Assembly (NCBI RefSeq): GCF_000472785.1
Contig: NZ_AXAL01000026.1
Location: forward strand, 1-64,000
DNA: 64,000 bases
Direction: 5' to 3'
Origin: Mesorhizobium loti CJ3sym
Lineage (GTDB): Bacteria; Pseudomonadota; Alphaproteobacteria; Rhizobiales; Rhizobiaceae
The notes below the pieces were generated by a model. The model searched no databases, was not told the DNA's origin, and worked only from the letters and a program-made list of their open reading frames with translations. The translations under genes and the position numbers were made by a program. Below are positions 17,240-26,248 of this stretch, one piece after another. Position 1 is the stretch's first letter. Each line of letters opens with the position of its first letter.

Positions 17240-17872
17240 ATGAACGCGCATGCTTTCACCAGCGACGTCGCCTTCACGCCGACCGTCAAGGCGATCCAGG
17301 CGCGCAAGGGCTCGCGCCAGTCTTATGCCCGCGTCGAGGAGCGCGGCGGCTGGCAGGCCGACATCACGCCGGACGTTGCCGCTTTCATCGAGAGGCAGAC
17401 CAGCGTCTTCCTGTCGACGGCCAATGGCGAGGGCCAGCCCTATATCCAGCATCGGGGCGGGCCAGCCGGCTTTCTCAAGGTGCTCGATGAAAAGACCATC
17501 GGCTTTGCGGATTTCTCCGGCAACAGGCAGTTCATCACGCAGGGCAACCTGGCCGACAATCCACGCGCCTTCCTGTTCCTGATCGACTACATGCTGCGCC
17601 AGCGCATCAAGATCTGGGGCACGGCGCGCGTCATCGAAGGCGATGCCGAACTGATGGCGAAGCTGATGCCGCGGGATTACAAGGCGCGGCCCGAACAGGT
17701 TATTCTGTTCACGGTTTCGACCTGGGATGCCAATTGCCCGCAACACATTCCGCAGCGGTTCGAGGCCGCTGATGTGGCGGCAGCGCTAGGTGAGCGGGAC
17801 AAGCGCATTCAGCATCTTGAAGAAGAGATCGCACGCCTCAAGGGCGCGACCAGAGCTGGCGGCAGCGAATAG
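17240..17872 (+). CDS. Pyridoxamine 5'-phosphate oxidase-family flavoprotein
   Basis: The protein has 210 residues with a split-barrel FMN-binding fold. It carries QTSVFLSTANGEGQPYIQHR at about residues 54-73 and TIGFADFSGNRQFITQGNL, typical of the PNPOx-like family. A short charged helix (KRIQHLEEEIARLK) ends it. It probably binds FMN, and its substrate is unknown. Gene order CMD-DUF1348-PNPOx with a facing LysR gene suggests a small inducible redox or detoxification operon. Confidence 0.85.
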   Translation: MNAHAFTSDVAFTPTVKAIQARKGSRQSYARVEERGGWQADITPDVAAFIERQTSVFLSTANGEGQPYIQHRGGPAGFLKVLDEKTIGFADFSGNRQFITQGNLADNPRAFLFLIDYMLRQRIKIWGTARVIEGDAELMAKLMPRDYKARPEQVILFTVSTWDANCPQHIPQRFEAADVAAALGERDKRIQHLEEEIARLKGATRAGGSE

Positions 17873-17889
17873 CGAAATGCCGTGAGAGG

Positions 17890-18615
17890 TTAACCGCCAG
17901 CCGCGGTCTCGGCGAGCGCAAGACCGTCGGGCGTTGGTTTGATCGGCAGGATGCCGCGCGCGAGCGCCAAGAGATACTTGTTGTACTCGGTGAACAGCAC
18001 CCGCAACGCCTGCGGCTTGGTCAGCCAGCTACCATCGTCGAGGTTGGAATTGACCACCGGATAGGGTTCCAGCTTGGCGCCATGCAGCAGCCGTCCCATC
18101 TCCAAGAGGCTGCGCGGCATATGATAATTGTTGGTGACCAGGATCACCGTACCATAGGCATGGTTCTCCACCCATTTAGCGCTTTCTTCGGCATTGCCGA
18201 TCGTGTCGAGCGCGGCACGGTCGATGTCGACGCAGCAGGAAAACAGCTTCTTGTCGCCGCCGGTCGCCGCCTGGAGCTGGCGACGGCTGGCGGAAGGATG
18301 CACGCCACTGATCAACAGCCGTTCGCCCTTGCCGGATGCCAGCAGATCCATCGCGGCATCGAGGCGGGACTGGCCGCCGGTGAGCACGATGATGGCATCG
18401 GCCTTGGCCGGATTGGCGGGGGTGGTCAGATGGGCGACCTTGTTGGCGAACCAGCCGAAGCCGCCGGCAAACAAGGTTGTTAGGACGAGGAGAGACAGAG
18501 CGGATACACGCAACGCCGTCCTTAAACGGCTAACCCTGCCATGGTCGCGCAAACCAGCAACCACCACTGGCATCTGTCCAGCCGTCCCGGTCGAATCCCG
18601 CGCGTCCATCGCCAT
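17890..18615 (-). CDS. YdcF/SanA-like membrane protein (DUF218)
   Basis: The protein has 241 residues. One N-terminal membrane segment is followed by a DUF218 domain: ADAIIVLTGGQSRLDAAM, LLISGVHPS and VILVTNNYHMPRSLLEM. Such proteins (SanA, ElyC, YdcF) affect envelope integrity, though their reaction is not known. I chose ATG 18615. The frame runs on to 18741, but this would add 42 residues without similarity and reach the end of ftsX. It lies downstream of ftsX on the same strand, a placement common in rhizobia. Confidence 0.85.
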   Translation of the reverse strand: MAMDARDSTGTAGQMPVVVAGLRDHGRVSRLRTALRVSALSLLVLTTLFAGGFGWFANKVAHLTTPANPAKADAIIVLTGGQSRLDAAMDLLASGKGERLLISGVHPSASRRQLQAATGGDKKLFSCCVDIDRAALDTIGNAEESAKWVENHAYGTVILVTNNYHMPRSLLEMGRLLHGAKLEPYPVVNSNLDDGSWLTKPQALRVLFTEYNKYLLALARGILPIKPTPDGLALAETAAGG

Positions 18616-18737
18616 ATGGTTAATCCTGAAATGCGGCCTTGGGTAGGTGAAAGACGCACTTTGCGTTACGCCAATTCTCCGTCCGTGATCGCCCTGCTTT
18701 GTGAGCCCACCGTCACCCGTGAAAGTGCTCTCCCTTT

Positions 18738-19724
18738 TCATGCGTCAGGCTGGCGAACGTCGATGTCGCTGAGATAGGCAACGACGGTGGCATGCGAGGT
18801 TGCCGCCGTCAGTGCGCCGATCACCAGCACCATGAGGACGACGCCAAGATAGCCCGCCGAGCCGATGGCGAAATTGCCGAACAGAGCTGTGGCCTGGTCG
18901 GCCTGCGGCGTCGCCATGTTGCGCGACGACCACCAGGAAAAGACGATGAAGACAAGCACTGCGGCTGCACCCCCGGCGGCCGCGCCCTTCATGCCGGTGA
19001 CCAGGAAATGGCGGCGGAACTCGCGCGCGATGAAGGCCGCCTCGGCGCCGACGAAATGCAGCACCTCGATGATGTGGCCATTGCCAGCCATGGCGCCGCG
19101 GGTCGCGAACACCACGGTCAGCACCGTTGCCGACAGCATCAGCGCCAAAACGGCGATGCCGATGGTCACCGTGGTGCGGGCCATGGCCACCAGACGGTCG
19201 ACCCAGGTGCGATGGTCGTCGAGCGACGCGCTCGGCAGTTTCGGCGTGATCGCGGCGCGCATGGCGGCGAAGTCGGGCGGGCTGTTCTCGTCGATGGTGA
19301 CGATGATCAGGCGCGGCACCGGCAGCTCATCGATGTTGAGACCCGAGCCCAGCCATGGCTCGAGCAGTCTTGCCGTCGCTTCGCGGTCGATGATCCTCGT
19401 CGACTTGACGCCCGGGAATTCGCCGGCGATCTGCGAAGCCTGTGCAAGGGCTGCCTCCATGTCGAGGCCGTCGGCCGGCTTGACCTGGATCGTCGCCTCA
19501 CGCGAGATCTGGTTCTCCCAGACCGAGGCTGTGTCGCGCACCAGCGTCACCGCGCCGAAGGTCAGGCAGGACAGGAAGGTCATGATGGCGATGACCAGCA
19601 TCAGGGCGCGGCCGGCGATGTTCTGCGCCGGCACGATAGGCGCCATCCGGCGCTGCGCGCGGGGCTTTGCCTCGGCCGCCTCGGCGTCCTGTTCTTCGAG
19701 ATGCTCGGCGGAGAGGTCAGTCAT
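18738..19724 (-). CDS. ftsX: Cell division protein FtsX
   Basis: The protein has 328 residues: a charged cytoplasmic N-terminus, a first membrane segment (ALMLVIAIMTFLSCLTFGAV), a periplasmic domain, then three more membrane segments in the C-terminal FtsX permease part. FtsX with FtsE forms an ABC-type complex at the division site that activates peptidoglycan hydrolases through the periplasmic loop. Its start overlaps the ftsE stop by 8 bases, showing coupling. The length is normal for alphaproteobacteria. Confidence 0.92.
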   Translation of the reverse strand: MTDLSAEHLEEQDAEAAEAKPRAQRRMAPIVPAQNIAGRALMLVIAIMTFLSCLTFGAVTLVRDTASVWENQISREATIQVKPADGLDMEAALAQASQIAGEFPGVKSTRIIDREATARLLEPWLGSGLNIDELPVPRLIIVTIDENSPPDFAAMRAAITPKLPSASLDDHRTWVDRLVAMARTTVTIGIAVLALMLSATVLTVVFATRGAMAGNGHIIEVLHFVGAEAAFIAREFRRHFLVTGMKGAAAGGAAAVLVFIVFSWWSSRNMATPQADQATALFGNFAIGSAGYLGVVLMVLVIGALTAATSHATVVAYLSDIDVRQPDA

Positions 19725-20376
19725 AGATGTCCAGCCTTCCGCCGGCCAGGATCAAGCGGCGCGCATCGACCTGCTCCATCAGGCCGAGATCGTGGGTGGC
19801 GATCACCACGGCGGTGCCGAGACGGTTCAGTTCGAGGAACAGCCGCAAAAGGCGCCGTGCCAGCGGCGGATCGACATTGCCGGTCGGCTCGTCGGCGAGC
19901 AGGATTTCCGGCTGCTCGATAAGCGCCCGCGCGATCGCGGCGCGTTGCTTTTCGCCGCCTGACAGGACCGGCGGCAGCACATGCATGCGCTCGCCAAGCC
20001 CCACCCATTTCAACAGCTCGGTGACATCGGTGCGGTAGCTTGCCTCCTCGCGCCCGCGCACGCGCAACGGTAGGGCGACGTTCTCATAGGTGGTCATGTG
20101 GTCAAGCAGGCGAAAATCCTGGAACACCACGCCGATGCGGCGCCGCAGGTGCGGCAGTTCGGCGCGCGAGATGCGCGAGCGGTCCTTGCCGAAGATGGTG
20201 ATCAGGCCGCGCGTCGGCTTCAGTGACATGAACAAAAGGCGCAGCAACGTCGTCTTGCCGGCGCCCGAAGGTCCGCTCAGGAACTGGAAGGAGCGCTCCG
20301 GTATATGCAGGGAAATGTCGCGGAGGATTTCCGGACCCATGCCATAGCGGAGGCCGACATTTTCGAAGCGAATCAA
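19717..20376 (-). CDS. ftsE: Cell division ATP-binding protein FtsE
   Basis: The protein has 219 residues, the standard length. It has Walker A GPSGAGKTTLLRL, the Q-loop GVVFQDFRLLDH, the signature LSGGEKQRAAIARAL, and Walker B ILLADEPTGNVDP. It powers the FtsEX complex at the inner membrane during division. It leads the ftsE-ftsX operon and is divergent from a membrane-protein gene and hpt. Confidence 0.95.
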   Translation of the reverse strand: MIRFENVGLRYGMGPEILRDISLHIPERSFQFLSGPSGAGKTTLLRLLFMSLKPTRGLITIFGKDRSRISRAELPHLRRRIGVVFQDFRLLDHMTTYENVALPLRVRGREEASYRTDVTELLKWVGLGERMHVLPPVLSGGEKQRAAIARALIEQPEILLADEPTGNVDPPLARRLLRLFLELNRLGTAVVIATHDLGLMEQVDARRLILAGGRLDIYD

Positions 20377-20565
20377 TTTCGACGACCTGAATTTCCTGGC
20401 CGCGGCGAGGCGGCCTGCTCTGTGAAAAGACCATCGGCCGGCATGGTTAACCGGCAGTTAATTCCTGTGCTGTTTCGGCTTGTCACGACGGCTCCGGTGG
20501 GGAAGCGTTAACCATTTATGTTTACGCAAAAGAAACGAAAAGCGAACACGCGCAATACTGGGGCC

Positions 20566-21213
20566 ATGATGGCTGACGAACGAACCGCGCGCCCGGTTTC
20601 CGGCGAAATCATGACCGATCCGGCGCCAACTGCGGCGGCGGACCGGTTGATGATGCGCGGTCCAGCGAGCGACATCGTCGATGCCGACTATGTCGTGATG
20701 CCTCGGCCAGTCCCTGCAGTTGAAAGCCCTTCACCGCCGCCGCGTGCGATTATCACTCCGCCAATCGAGGGTATGGACATGCTGCGCAAGCCGGAAGCGA
20801 CGGCGGAACGGCCACCAGCCTCGCGCGGCGGGCCGATCTTCTGGATCGCCGGCATCGGTGCCGCCCTTGCCGCCTTCTGGGTCTCGGGCGGGCATGCGCT
20901 GGTGCGCCAGGCGCCGTTACTGACCGGCGCGCAAGCGTCGGCACTGACCATTTCAGGCGTCACCTCACGCGTCGATGTCTCCGGAGCCAATCCGGTGTTG
21001 TTCGTCGATGGCGAGGCCGCCAATGACGGGACAGCTCCGGCGACCTTGCCGCCGCTCGAAATCCGGGTGACGGGCAATGACGGGCGTTTGACCCGCTATA
21101 CGTTGGGGACATCCGGCCATTCGCTGGCATCAGGCGAAAGATTCGGCTTTGCCAGCCGGCTCGACGTGCCTAAGAACGGCGTGAGGACCGTTTTGGTCAC
21201 CTTCGCCGAATAG
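20566..21213 (+). CDS. Single-pass membrane protein, DUF3426-like C-terminus
   Basis: The protein has 215 residues. A Pro-rich cytoplasmic part precedes one membrane segment (IFWIAGIGAALAAFWVSGG, about 91-109) and a C-terminal beta-rich domain ending SGERFGFASRLDVPKNGV. Rhizobial genes at this site beside ftsE often encode zinc-ribbon (MJ0042/DUF3426) proteins. This one has no cysteines, so the zinc ribbon is missing. An ATG at 20518 is possible, but the extra codons are AT-rich and dissimilar, so I prefer ATG 20566 behind GGGG. The function is unknown. Confidence 0.65.
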   Translation: MMADERTARPVSGEIMTDPAPTAAADRLMMRGPASDIVDADYVVMPRPVPAVESPSPPPRAIITPPIEGMDMLRKPEATAERPPASRGGPIFWIAGIGAALAAFWVSGGHALVRQAPLLTGAQASALTISGVTSRVDVSGANPVLFVDGEAANDGTAPATLPPLEIRVTGNDGRLTRYTLGTSGHSLASGERFGFASRLDVPKNGVRTVLVTFAE

Positions 21214-21355
21214 CGTGTGTCGATATTCAGGGGAGGCCGGCCTGCAAACGGCGGTTCCCTGCGCTTCCGGTGCTCACGTACGGAAAGTACGCTCCGCTCC
21301 GGTTCTCGGAAACCACCGTTTTCGGCTCGGCCTGACCTGAATCTCAACACACGCT
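21212..21355. repeat. Long palindromic intergenic repeat, family A copy 1
   Basis: A roughly 144-base imperfect palindrome begins inside the stop codon of the preceding gene. Its outer arms are AGCGTGTGT and ACACACGCT. Next come GATATTCAGGGGAGGCCG and CGGCCTGACCTGAATC, and inner AAACGGCGGTTCC and GGAAACCACCGTTT. The core reads TGCGCTTCCGGTGCTCACG, then TCCGCTCCGGTTCTCG. The same core appears at 58305-58437. It should fold into a long hairpin in RNA and may end transcription or protect the 3' end. Confidence 0.85.
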
Positions 21356-21396
21356 CAGTGTTAGGGCGTTTGGGTAAAAACTTGAGGGGGCGAAAA

Positions 21397-21939
21397 ATGC
21401 CAATCGTACGCGACAAGGACATCGAGGTCCTGTTTTCGGCGTCGGCGATCGCGCGGCGCAATCTAGAGCTCGCCAAGGAGATCGCCGAGCACGATTATCA
21501 CGATCTCTTGGTGATTTCGGTGCTGAAGGGCTCGTTCATCTTCGCCGCCGACCTGATCCGCGCCATGCATGATGTCGGCCTGTCGCCGGAAGTCGAGTTC
21601 ATCTTCATTTCAAGCTATGGCGCCGGCACCACCAGCGGCGAGGTAAGGGTGCTGCGCGACATCGACAATGAGGTTGCCGGCCGCGACGTGCTCCTGATCG
21701 ACGACATTCTCGAATCCGGCAAGACGCTGACCTTCACCCGCGACCTGATGCTGTCGCGCGGCGCCAAAAGCTGTTCCATCGCCGTGCTGCTCGACAAGCG
21801 CATGCGCCGCCAGACCGCGCTCGTCGCCGACTATGTCGGCTTCGACTGCCCCGATTATTTCGTCGTCGGCTACGGCATGGACGTTGCCCACGCCTTCCGC
21901 GAATTGCCGTTCGTGGGTGTCGTAAAAGGCGACGCGTGA
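21397..21939 (+). CDS. hpt: Hypoxanthine phosphoribosyltransferase
   Basis: The protein has 180 residues. The PRPP-binding motif is VLLIDDILESGKTLTF at about 99-114. VLKGSFIFAADLIRA is the N-terminal loop and DYFVVGYGMD the C-terminal conserved block. It salvages hypoxanthine (and perhaps guanine) to IMP/GMP. ATG 21397 is preceded by GAGGGGG. The frame extends upstream only through the palindromic repeat, which is not coding. Confidence 0.95.
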   Translation: MPIVRDKDIEVLFSASAIARRNLELAKEIAEHDYHDLLVISVLKGSFIFAADLIRAMHDVGLSPEVEFIFISSYGAGTTSGEVRVLRDIDNEVAGRDVLLIDDILESGKTLTFTRDLMLSRGAKSCSIAVLLDKRMRRQTALVADYVGFDCPDYFVVGYGMDVAHAFRELPFVGVVKGDA

Positions 21940-22059
21940 GGCCAGCACCCGGCACTGGCGAATACTGAAAAAGCCCTTAACGATGCCGGAAAAATTAGCC
22001 TGGTCGGACACTGGGAGCTTTCAGGAAAAGTCAACTTTTCCCCGCCAAATATGCCTGCC

Positions 22060-22431
22060 ATGGCAAAGCTTCTGATCGTCGAGGACGATGAGTCCGTCCG
22101 CACCCTCGCAGCCCGCGCGCTCGAACGCGCCGGCCACGCAATCGATATCGCCGCGGATGGCGCGCAGGGGCTTTCGATGATCCGGGCCGCCCATGGTGGC
22201 TACGATCTCGTGGTCTCCGACATCCGCATGCCGGAGATGGACGGCATCGAGATGGCGATCGCGGCGGCGGCCCTTTATCCGGCGATGAAGATCATGCTGA
22301 TGACCGGCTATGCCGATCAGCGCGAGCGCGCCGAGGAGTTGGACGGCATCATCCTCGATGTCGTGCAGAAGCCGTTCACACTGGCCGAAATCCGTGCCCG
22401 GGTGGACAAGGCGATCGCCTGCTTCGCTTAG
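22060..22431 (+). CDS. cpdR: CpdR-like single-domain response regulator
   Basis: The protein has 123 residues made only of a receiver domain: acidic pair in LLIVEDDESVRT, phosphoacceptor Asp54 in VVSDIRMPEMDG, Thr in MLMTGYAD, and Lys in VVQKPF. No output domain is present. In alphaproteobacteria such a protein is CpdR, which under control of the CckA-ChpT relay directs ClpXP to cell-cycle substrates. Assignment to CpdR is by resemblance and length. ATG 22051 is an alternative start adding three residues. Confidence 0.75.
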   Translation: MAKLLIVEDDESVRTLAARALERAGHAIDIAADGAQGLSMIRAAHGGYDLVVSDIRMPEMDGIEMAIAAAALYPAMKIMLMTGYADQRERAEELDGIILDVVQKPFTLAEIRARVDKAIACFA

Positions 22432-22557
22432 GCTGAACATCTGGCTGGTGCGCTAGCCCTGCATGGCGGTAACCACGCCGTCGCAAAAAAGCCGTGCCAC
22501 GTGACAATCTATCTTCGCATCCCCTAATATGATCTGGGGCAAGTCGGGGTGGGTGGC

Positions 22558-24159
22558 ATGGCGCGTCAGCGTCGCAAGGTGGAATCGACGGCGGACGAAC
22601 AGCCTGCAAGCGCGGAAGCGCCGGCATCACCGCCGGAGCAGCGGCGACGCCTGCGCGAAAGGTTTTCACTTTCAGGGTTCGACACGTGGTCGACGACGGT
22701 TCGCAGCATTTTCCTGAACGCGCTTTTCCTGGTCGCCGTCATCGTCGTCTTTCCGGTGCTGGTCAGCCAGTTCCGTCGAGACGAGGTGGTCATCGAACCC
22801 ATCGCCGTTCCCGAGACGCTCAGCAAGGAAGGGCTGACCGCCGATGTCGCGGCAAGCCGGGTGTGGGACGGGCTGCAGGACGTCACCGCGAAGGCCAAGA
22901 CGAGCAAGGCAAGCATCAGCGCCATCCCGCAATCGCGCCGCGTCGAGTTTTCCTTTCCCGATTCGGGCTTCTCGATCGAATCGCTGATTTTCCACGTGCG
23001 CCGGCTGTTCAACGCGTATGAGACGCGCATTTCCGGAGAATTCGTCTGTGCCGACTCGGCATGCGGCCGCTCCGGCCTGCGTCTGCGTCTGCGGGTCGTG
23101 CGCGACACGGTCGAGATCATCGATCTGCCGCCGATCGGCGACCGGTCCGAGCGGGAATATTTCGCCGACGCCGCTTCCAGCATCATGGCGACGCTCGATC
23201 CGTTCATCGCCATTGCGGCCGATGCCGAAAAGGAGCCGCTGCGGGCAACCACGCTGGCGCGGCGGCTGATCCGCTCGCACCACAAGGATGCCAAATGGGC
23301 CTACAATCTCGTCGGCCTCATCCGCTACAATGCCAACGACCTGCCGGCGGCCATCGAGGATTTCAAGGCAGCGATCGCGCTCGATGCCGGTTTTCTGCCG
23401 GCGCGCCTCAATCTGGGAAATGTGCTGCGTGTCTCCGGCGACCTTGACGGAGGCCAGGCTGAGTTCAACGAGGTGCATGGCCGCGATGCAGGCAATGCGC
23501 TTGCCGTCGAAGGTTTCTCCGACATAGCGATGGCCCGCAAGCAGCCCGACGAGGCAATCAAATTCCTGACCGCGGCGGCCGACCTCGATCCGGAAAATCC
23601 GCGCTATTATGCCAAGGCCGGCAAGATCGAGCTCGATCGCGGGCGCAAGGAGCAGGGCGTCGCCCTGTTGCGCCGTTCGCTCGAACTCGATCCCGGCTAC
23701 ATCGTGGCCTTCGCCTATCTGGCGTCGATGTATATCGGCGATGGTAATTATGAAGAGGCTGAAAAGGTTTTCCGCGATGCAGCCGACTATTCTCCGCAAA
23801 ATGCCGAGGCGCAGGCGCAGGATGCCAACCTGCTGGCCTTGCTGCACAAATGGGATGCCGCCGCGCAACGTTACGATCGCGCCAAGACCATAGAGCCCGG
23901 CAATGCTGGCTACTGGCTGGAATATGCCCGCTGCCTGCAGGCGCTCAGCCAGCAGAAAGAAGCGTTGGAGGCGCTGGATACGGCGGTGAAGCTGGCGCCC
24001 GACAAGGCCGACATCTACAGCGCGCTCGGCGACAGCTACCGCGACACTGGTCGCAAGCCCGAAGCAATCGCCGCCTACAAGAAGTTTCTCGAACTGGACA
24101 AGACCAACTCGCCGACCCGGCCAATCGTCCAGCGCTTCATCGAGATTCTGTCCGGTTGA
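22558..24159 (+). CDS. Membrane-anchored tetratricopeptide-repeat protein
   Basis: The protein has 533 residues: a charged N-terminus, one membrane segment at about 58-80 (IFLNALFLVAVIVVFPVLV), a beta-rich middle, then tandem TPR units from about 260 to the end. Visible units include AYNLVGLIRYNANDLPAAIE, ALAVEGFSDIAMARKQPDEA and YSALGDSYRDTGRKPEAIAA. TPR units bind protein partners. No partner is indicated. ATG 22558 follows GGGGTGGG. The gene stands alone, with its end facing the EamA exporter. Confidence 0.8.
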   Translation: MARQRRKVESTADEQPASAEAPASPPEQRRRLRERFSLSGFDTWSTTVRSIFLNALFLVAVIVVFPVLVSQFRRDEVVIEPIAVPETLSKEGLTADVAASRVWDGLQDVTAKAKTSKASISAIPQSRRVEFSFPDSGFSIESLIFHVRRLFNAYETRISGEFVCADSACGRSGLRLRLRVVRDTVEIIDLPPIGDRSEREYFADAASSIMATLDPFIAIAADAEKEPLRATTLARRLIRSHHKDAKWAYNLVGLIRYNANDLPAAIEDFKAAIALDAGFLPARLNLGNVLRVSGDLDGGQAEFNEVHGRDAGNALAVEGFSDIAMARKQPDEAIKFLTAAADLDPENPRYYAKAGKIELDRGRKEQGVALLRRSLELDPGYIVAFAYLASMYIGDGNYEEAEKVFRDAADYSPQNAEAQAQDANLLALLHKWDAAAQRYDRAKTIEPGNAGYWLEYARCLQALSQQKEALEALDTAVKLAPDKADIYSALGDSYRDTGRKPEAIAAYKKFLELDKTNSPTRPIVQRFIEILSG

Positions 24160-24168
24160 AACCCAATT

Positions 24169-25119
24169 TCATGCCGTGTCGCCAGTGGCGGTGAGTACCG
24201 ACGCTCCGCTCTTGCGCCGTCCTGTGTTGAGCGCCAGCAGGCCGGCGCCGATGATCAGGGCGGCGCCAATCACTGTCGTCGACCGCGGCACCTCGGCGAA
24301 GAACAGAAAACCCCAGAGCGGCGACCACAGGATGCCGGTGTATTCGAAGGTTGCGACCCGATTGGCCGGCGCCAGCCTGTAGCCCTGCGACAGAAGGATC
24401 ATGCCGGCGGAGGCGACGAAACCGCAGGCGGCCATCTTGAGGAAATCCGGCAGCGTCGGCCATATCCACGGCCGCACCAGGAATTCCACGCTGGGATGGA
24501 CGGCGTGGGTTATGCCGGCGAGATGGAATGTGCCGGCAACCACGGCAGCGCCGATGAGATAAGCGCCATTCTGATAGAAGGCCATCACGGTGGATGATTC
24601 GGTATCGCCGATCTTGCGAGCCATCAACTGCGAGAAACCGTAGAGCGCCGCCGAGCCCAGCGACAGCAGCGCCGCCCAGTCGAACAGCCCGGCGCCGGGA
24701 CGCACCATGACGATGACGCCAACCAGTCCGATCAGCACAGTCGCCAGCGTCCGCCAGGACACGCGTTCGCCGAGATAGGGGCCGGCCAGTGCCATGATGA
24801 ACAGCGGCGCCATGAAATAGAGCGCCACGGCGTCGGCCAGCGGCAGCGCGGCGATGGCCAGATAATACACCGTGTAGGAGGTGAACTGGATGAAGGCGCG
24901 GATCGTCAGTAGGCCAAACCGCTTCGACAGGATTGCCGACAGCCCGACATCGGCGTGGACGAGGACGATCAGGATCGGCAGGGCGACGATCGAGCGGATC
25001 GCCATCACCTCGGTCACCGGGTAACCGCTCGACACGGCTTTGACGAGCGGGTCCTGCAGCGAGAACACCAGCACGCCCAGACACAGGCTCAGGATGCCGC
25101 GCACCATCCTATTCTGCAT
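24169..25119 (-). CDS. EamA/DMT-family exporter
   Basis: The protein has 316 residues with about ten membrane segments in two EamA repeats. One begins GILSLCLGVLVFSLQDPLVK and the second near LLSLGSAALYGFSQLMARK. It likely exports a metabolite, with unknown substrate. ATG 25119 has AGGAG 11 bases upstream. The frame continues back to 25266 into the promoter region without membrane segments. The LysR gene at 25330 faces away across the gap and may control it. Confidence 0.88.
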   Translation of the reverse strand: MQNRMVRGILSLCLGVLVFSLQDPLVKAVSSGYPVTEVMAIRSIVALPILIVLVHADVGLSAILSKRFGLLTIRAFIQFTSYTVYYLAIAALPLADAVALYFMAPLFIMALAGPYLGERVSWRTLATVLIGLVGVIVMVRPGAGLFDWAALLSLGSAALYGFSQLMARKIGDTESSTVMAFYQNGAYLIGAAVVAGTFHLAGITHAVHPSVEFLVRPWIWPTLPDFLKMAACGFVASAGMILLSQGYRLAPANRVATFEYTGILWSPLWGFLFFAEVPRSTTVIGAALIIGAGLLALNTGRRKSGASVLTATGDTA

Positions 25120-25329
25120 CTGCGTTCCGGCTCCTGCGCGTATGATCCGAAGCTGCCGCCTGCGGAGTAAAAAGAACCCGCCACCGTTTCGGGCAGCGGG
25201 CACGAGTGAGGACTCTTTATTGGTCCGCCGCTGATTTCGCAGCCGCATATCCAATGGGTGAAGCAACTATCCTCCGGCGTTTGACATGTTGCAAACGAAT
25301 TGGAATGATACCAGCAATCAAATTTGCTT

Positions 25330-26199
25330 ATGATGGATATCATGCGTCCAACCCTCGACAGCGATCTCTTGCGCACCTTCGTCGCCATCGCCGAGGCCGG
25401 CAATTTCACCAGGGCAGCCGAGCAGGCCGGCCGCACCCAGTCGGCCGTGTCGATGCAGATGAAGAAGCTCGAGGAGCTGGTCGGCGACAGCCTGTTCGAG
25501 CGCGGCTCGCGCGGCGTCTCCCTGACGCGGCGTGGTGGCGAACTCATCGTCAACGCCCGCCGCATCGTCTCGCTGCTCGACGAAACGGCGGCGTCGATGG
25601 CGGCAGCGCCGCTTGGCGGGCCGGTGCGCATCGGCATTCCCGAGGAATATGGCCACGCCATCCTGTCGCGTGCGCTCGGCGCATTCTCGAAGCGTCACAC
25701 CAAGGTCGAGGTCACCGTGCGCTATGCGCATTCGGAGGCTCAGATCGCGGCGCTCGCCGCCGGCGAACTCGATTTGTGCGTGGTGTTCGAATGGCAGGAC
25801 CCTTCCAGCGGCGAAGTGCTGATGCACGACCCAACTGTCTGGGTGACATCGAGCCTGCATCACATGCATGAGGAGCGCCCGGTGCCGATCGCGCTCTACA
25901 ACCGGGCCAGCTGGTGCAAGGACTTCGCCATCAAATCGCTTGAGCAGCGTGGTCTTGCCTATCGTGTCGCCTATACCAGCGACACCACCGGCGGCCTGAA
26001 GCTTGCCGTCACCTCGGGATTGGCGATCGCGCCGATCTCGCGCAGCAACATTCCGGACGGCTGCCGCGAGTTGACCTCCGCCGACGGGTTCGGCGACATC
26101 GATTCCTCCAATGTGGTGATGCACCGCAACCCGAATGCGTCAGGCGAGGCGATCGACGGCATGCAAGAGGCGATCCGCGAGGCGTTCGTCAACCGGTAG
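25330..26199 (+). CDS. LysR-family transcriptional regulator
   Basis: The protein has about 289 residues. The N-terminal helix-turn-helix reads LDSDLLRTFVAIAEAGNFTR, then QAGRTQSAVSMQMKKLEELV. The C-terminal domain has PVRIGIPEEYG and a lobe hinge near GGLKLAVTSGLAIAP. Starts at 25330, 25333 and 25342 are all possible and no strong ribosome binding site decides. It diverges from the EamA exporter, which suggests regulation of that gene by an unknown effector. Confidence 0.88.
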   Translation: MMDIMRPTLDSDLLRTFVAIAEAGNFTRAAEQAGRTQSAVSMQMKKLEELVGDSLFERGSRGVSLTRRGGELIVNARRIVSLLDETAASMAAAPLGGPVRIGIPEEYGHAILSRALGAFSKRHTKVEVTVRYAHSEAQIAALAAGELDLCVVFEWQDPSSGEVLMHDPTVWVTSSLHHMHEERPVPIALYNRASWCKDFAIKSLEQRGLAYRVAYTSDTTGGLKLAVTSGLAIAPISRSNIPDGCRELTSADGFGDIDSSNVVMHRNPNASGEAIDGMQEAIREAFVNR

Positions 26200-26248
26200 C
26201 AAGAGCCGACGGCTTCATGGAAATTCGGCCGGTCGCTCTCGGATTTTC

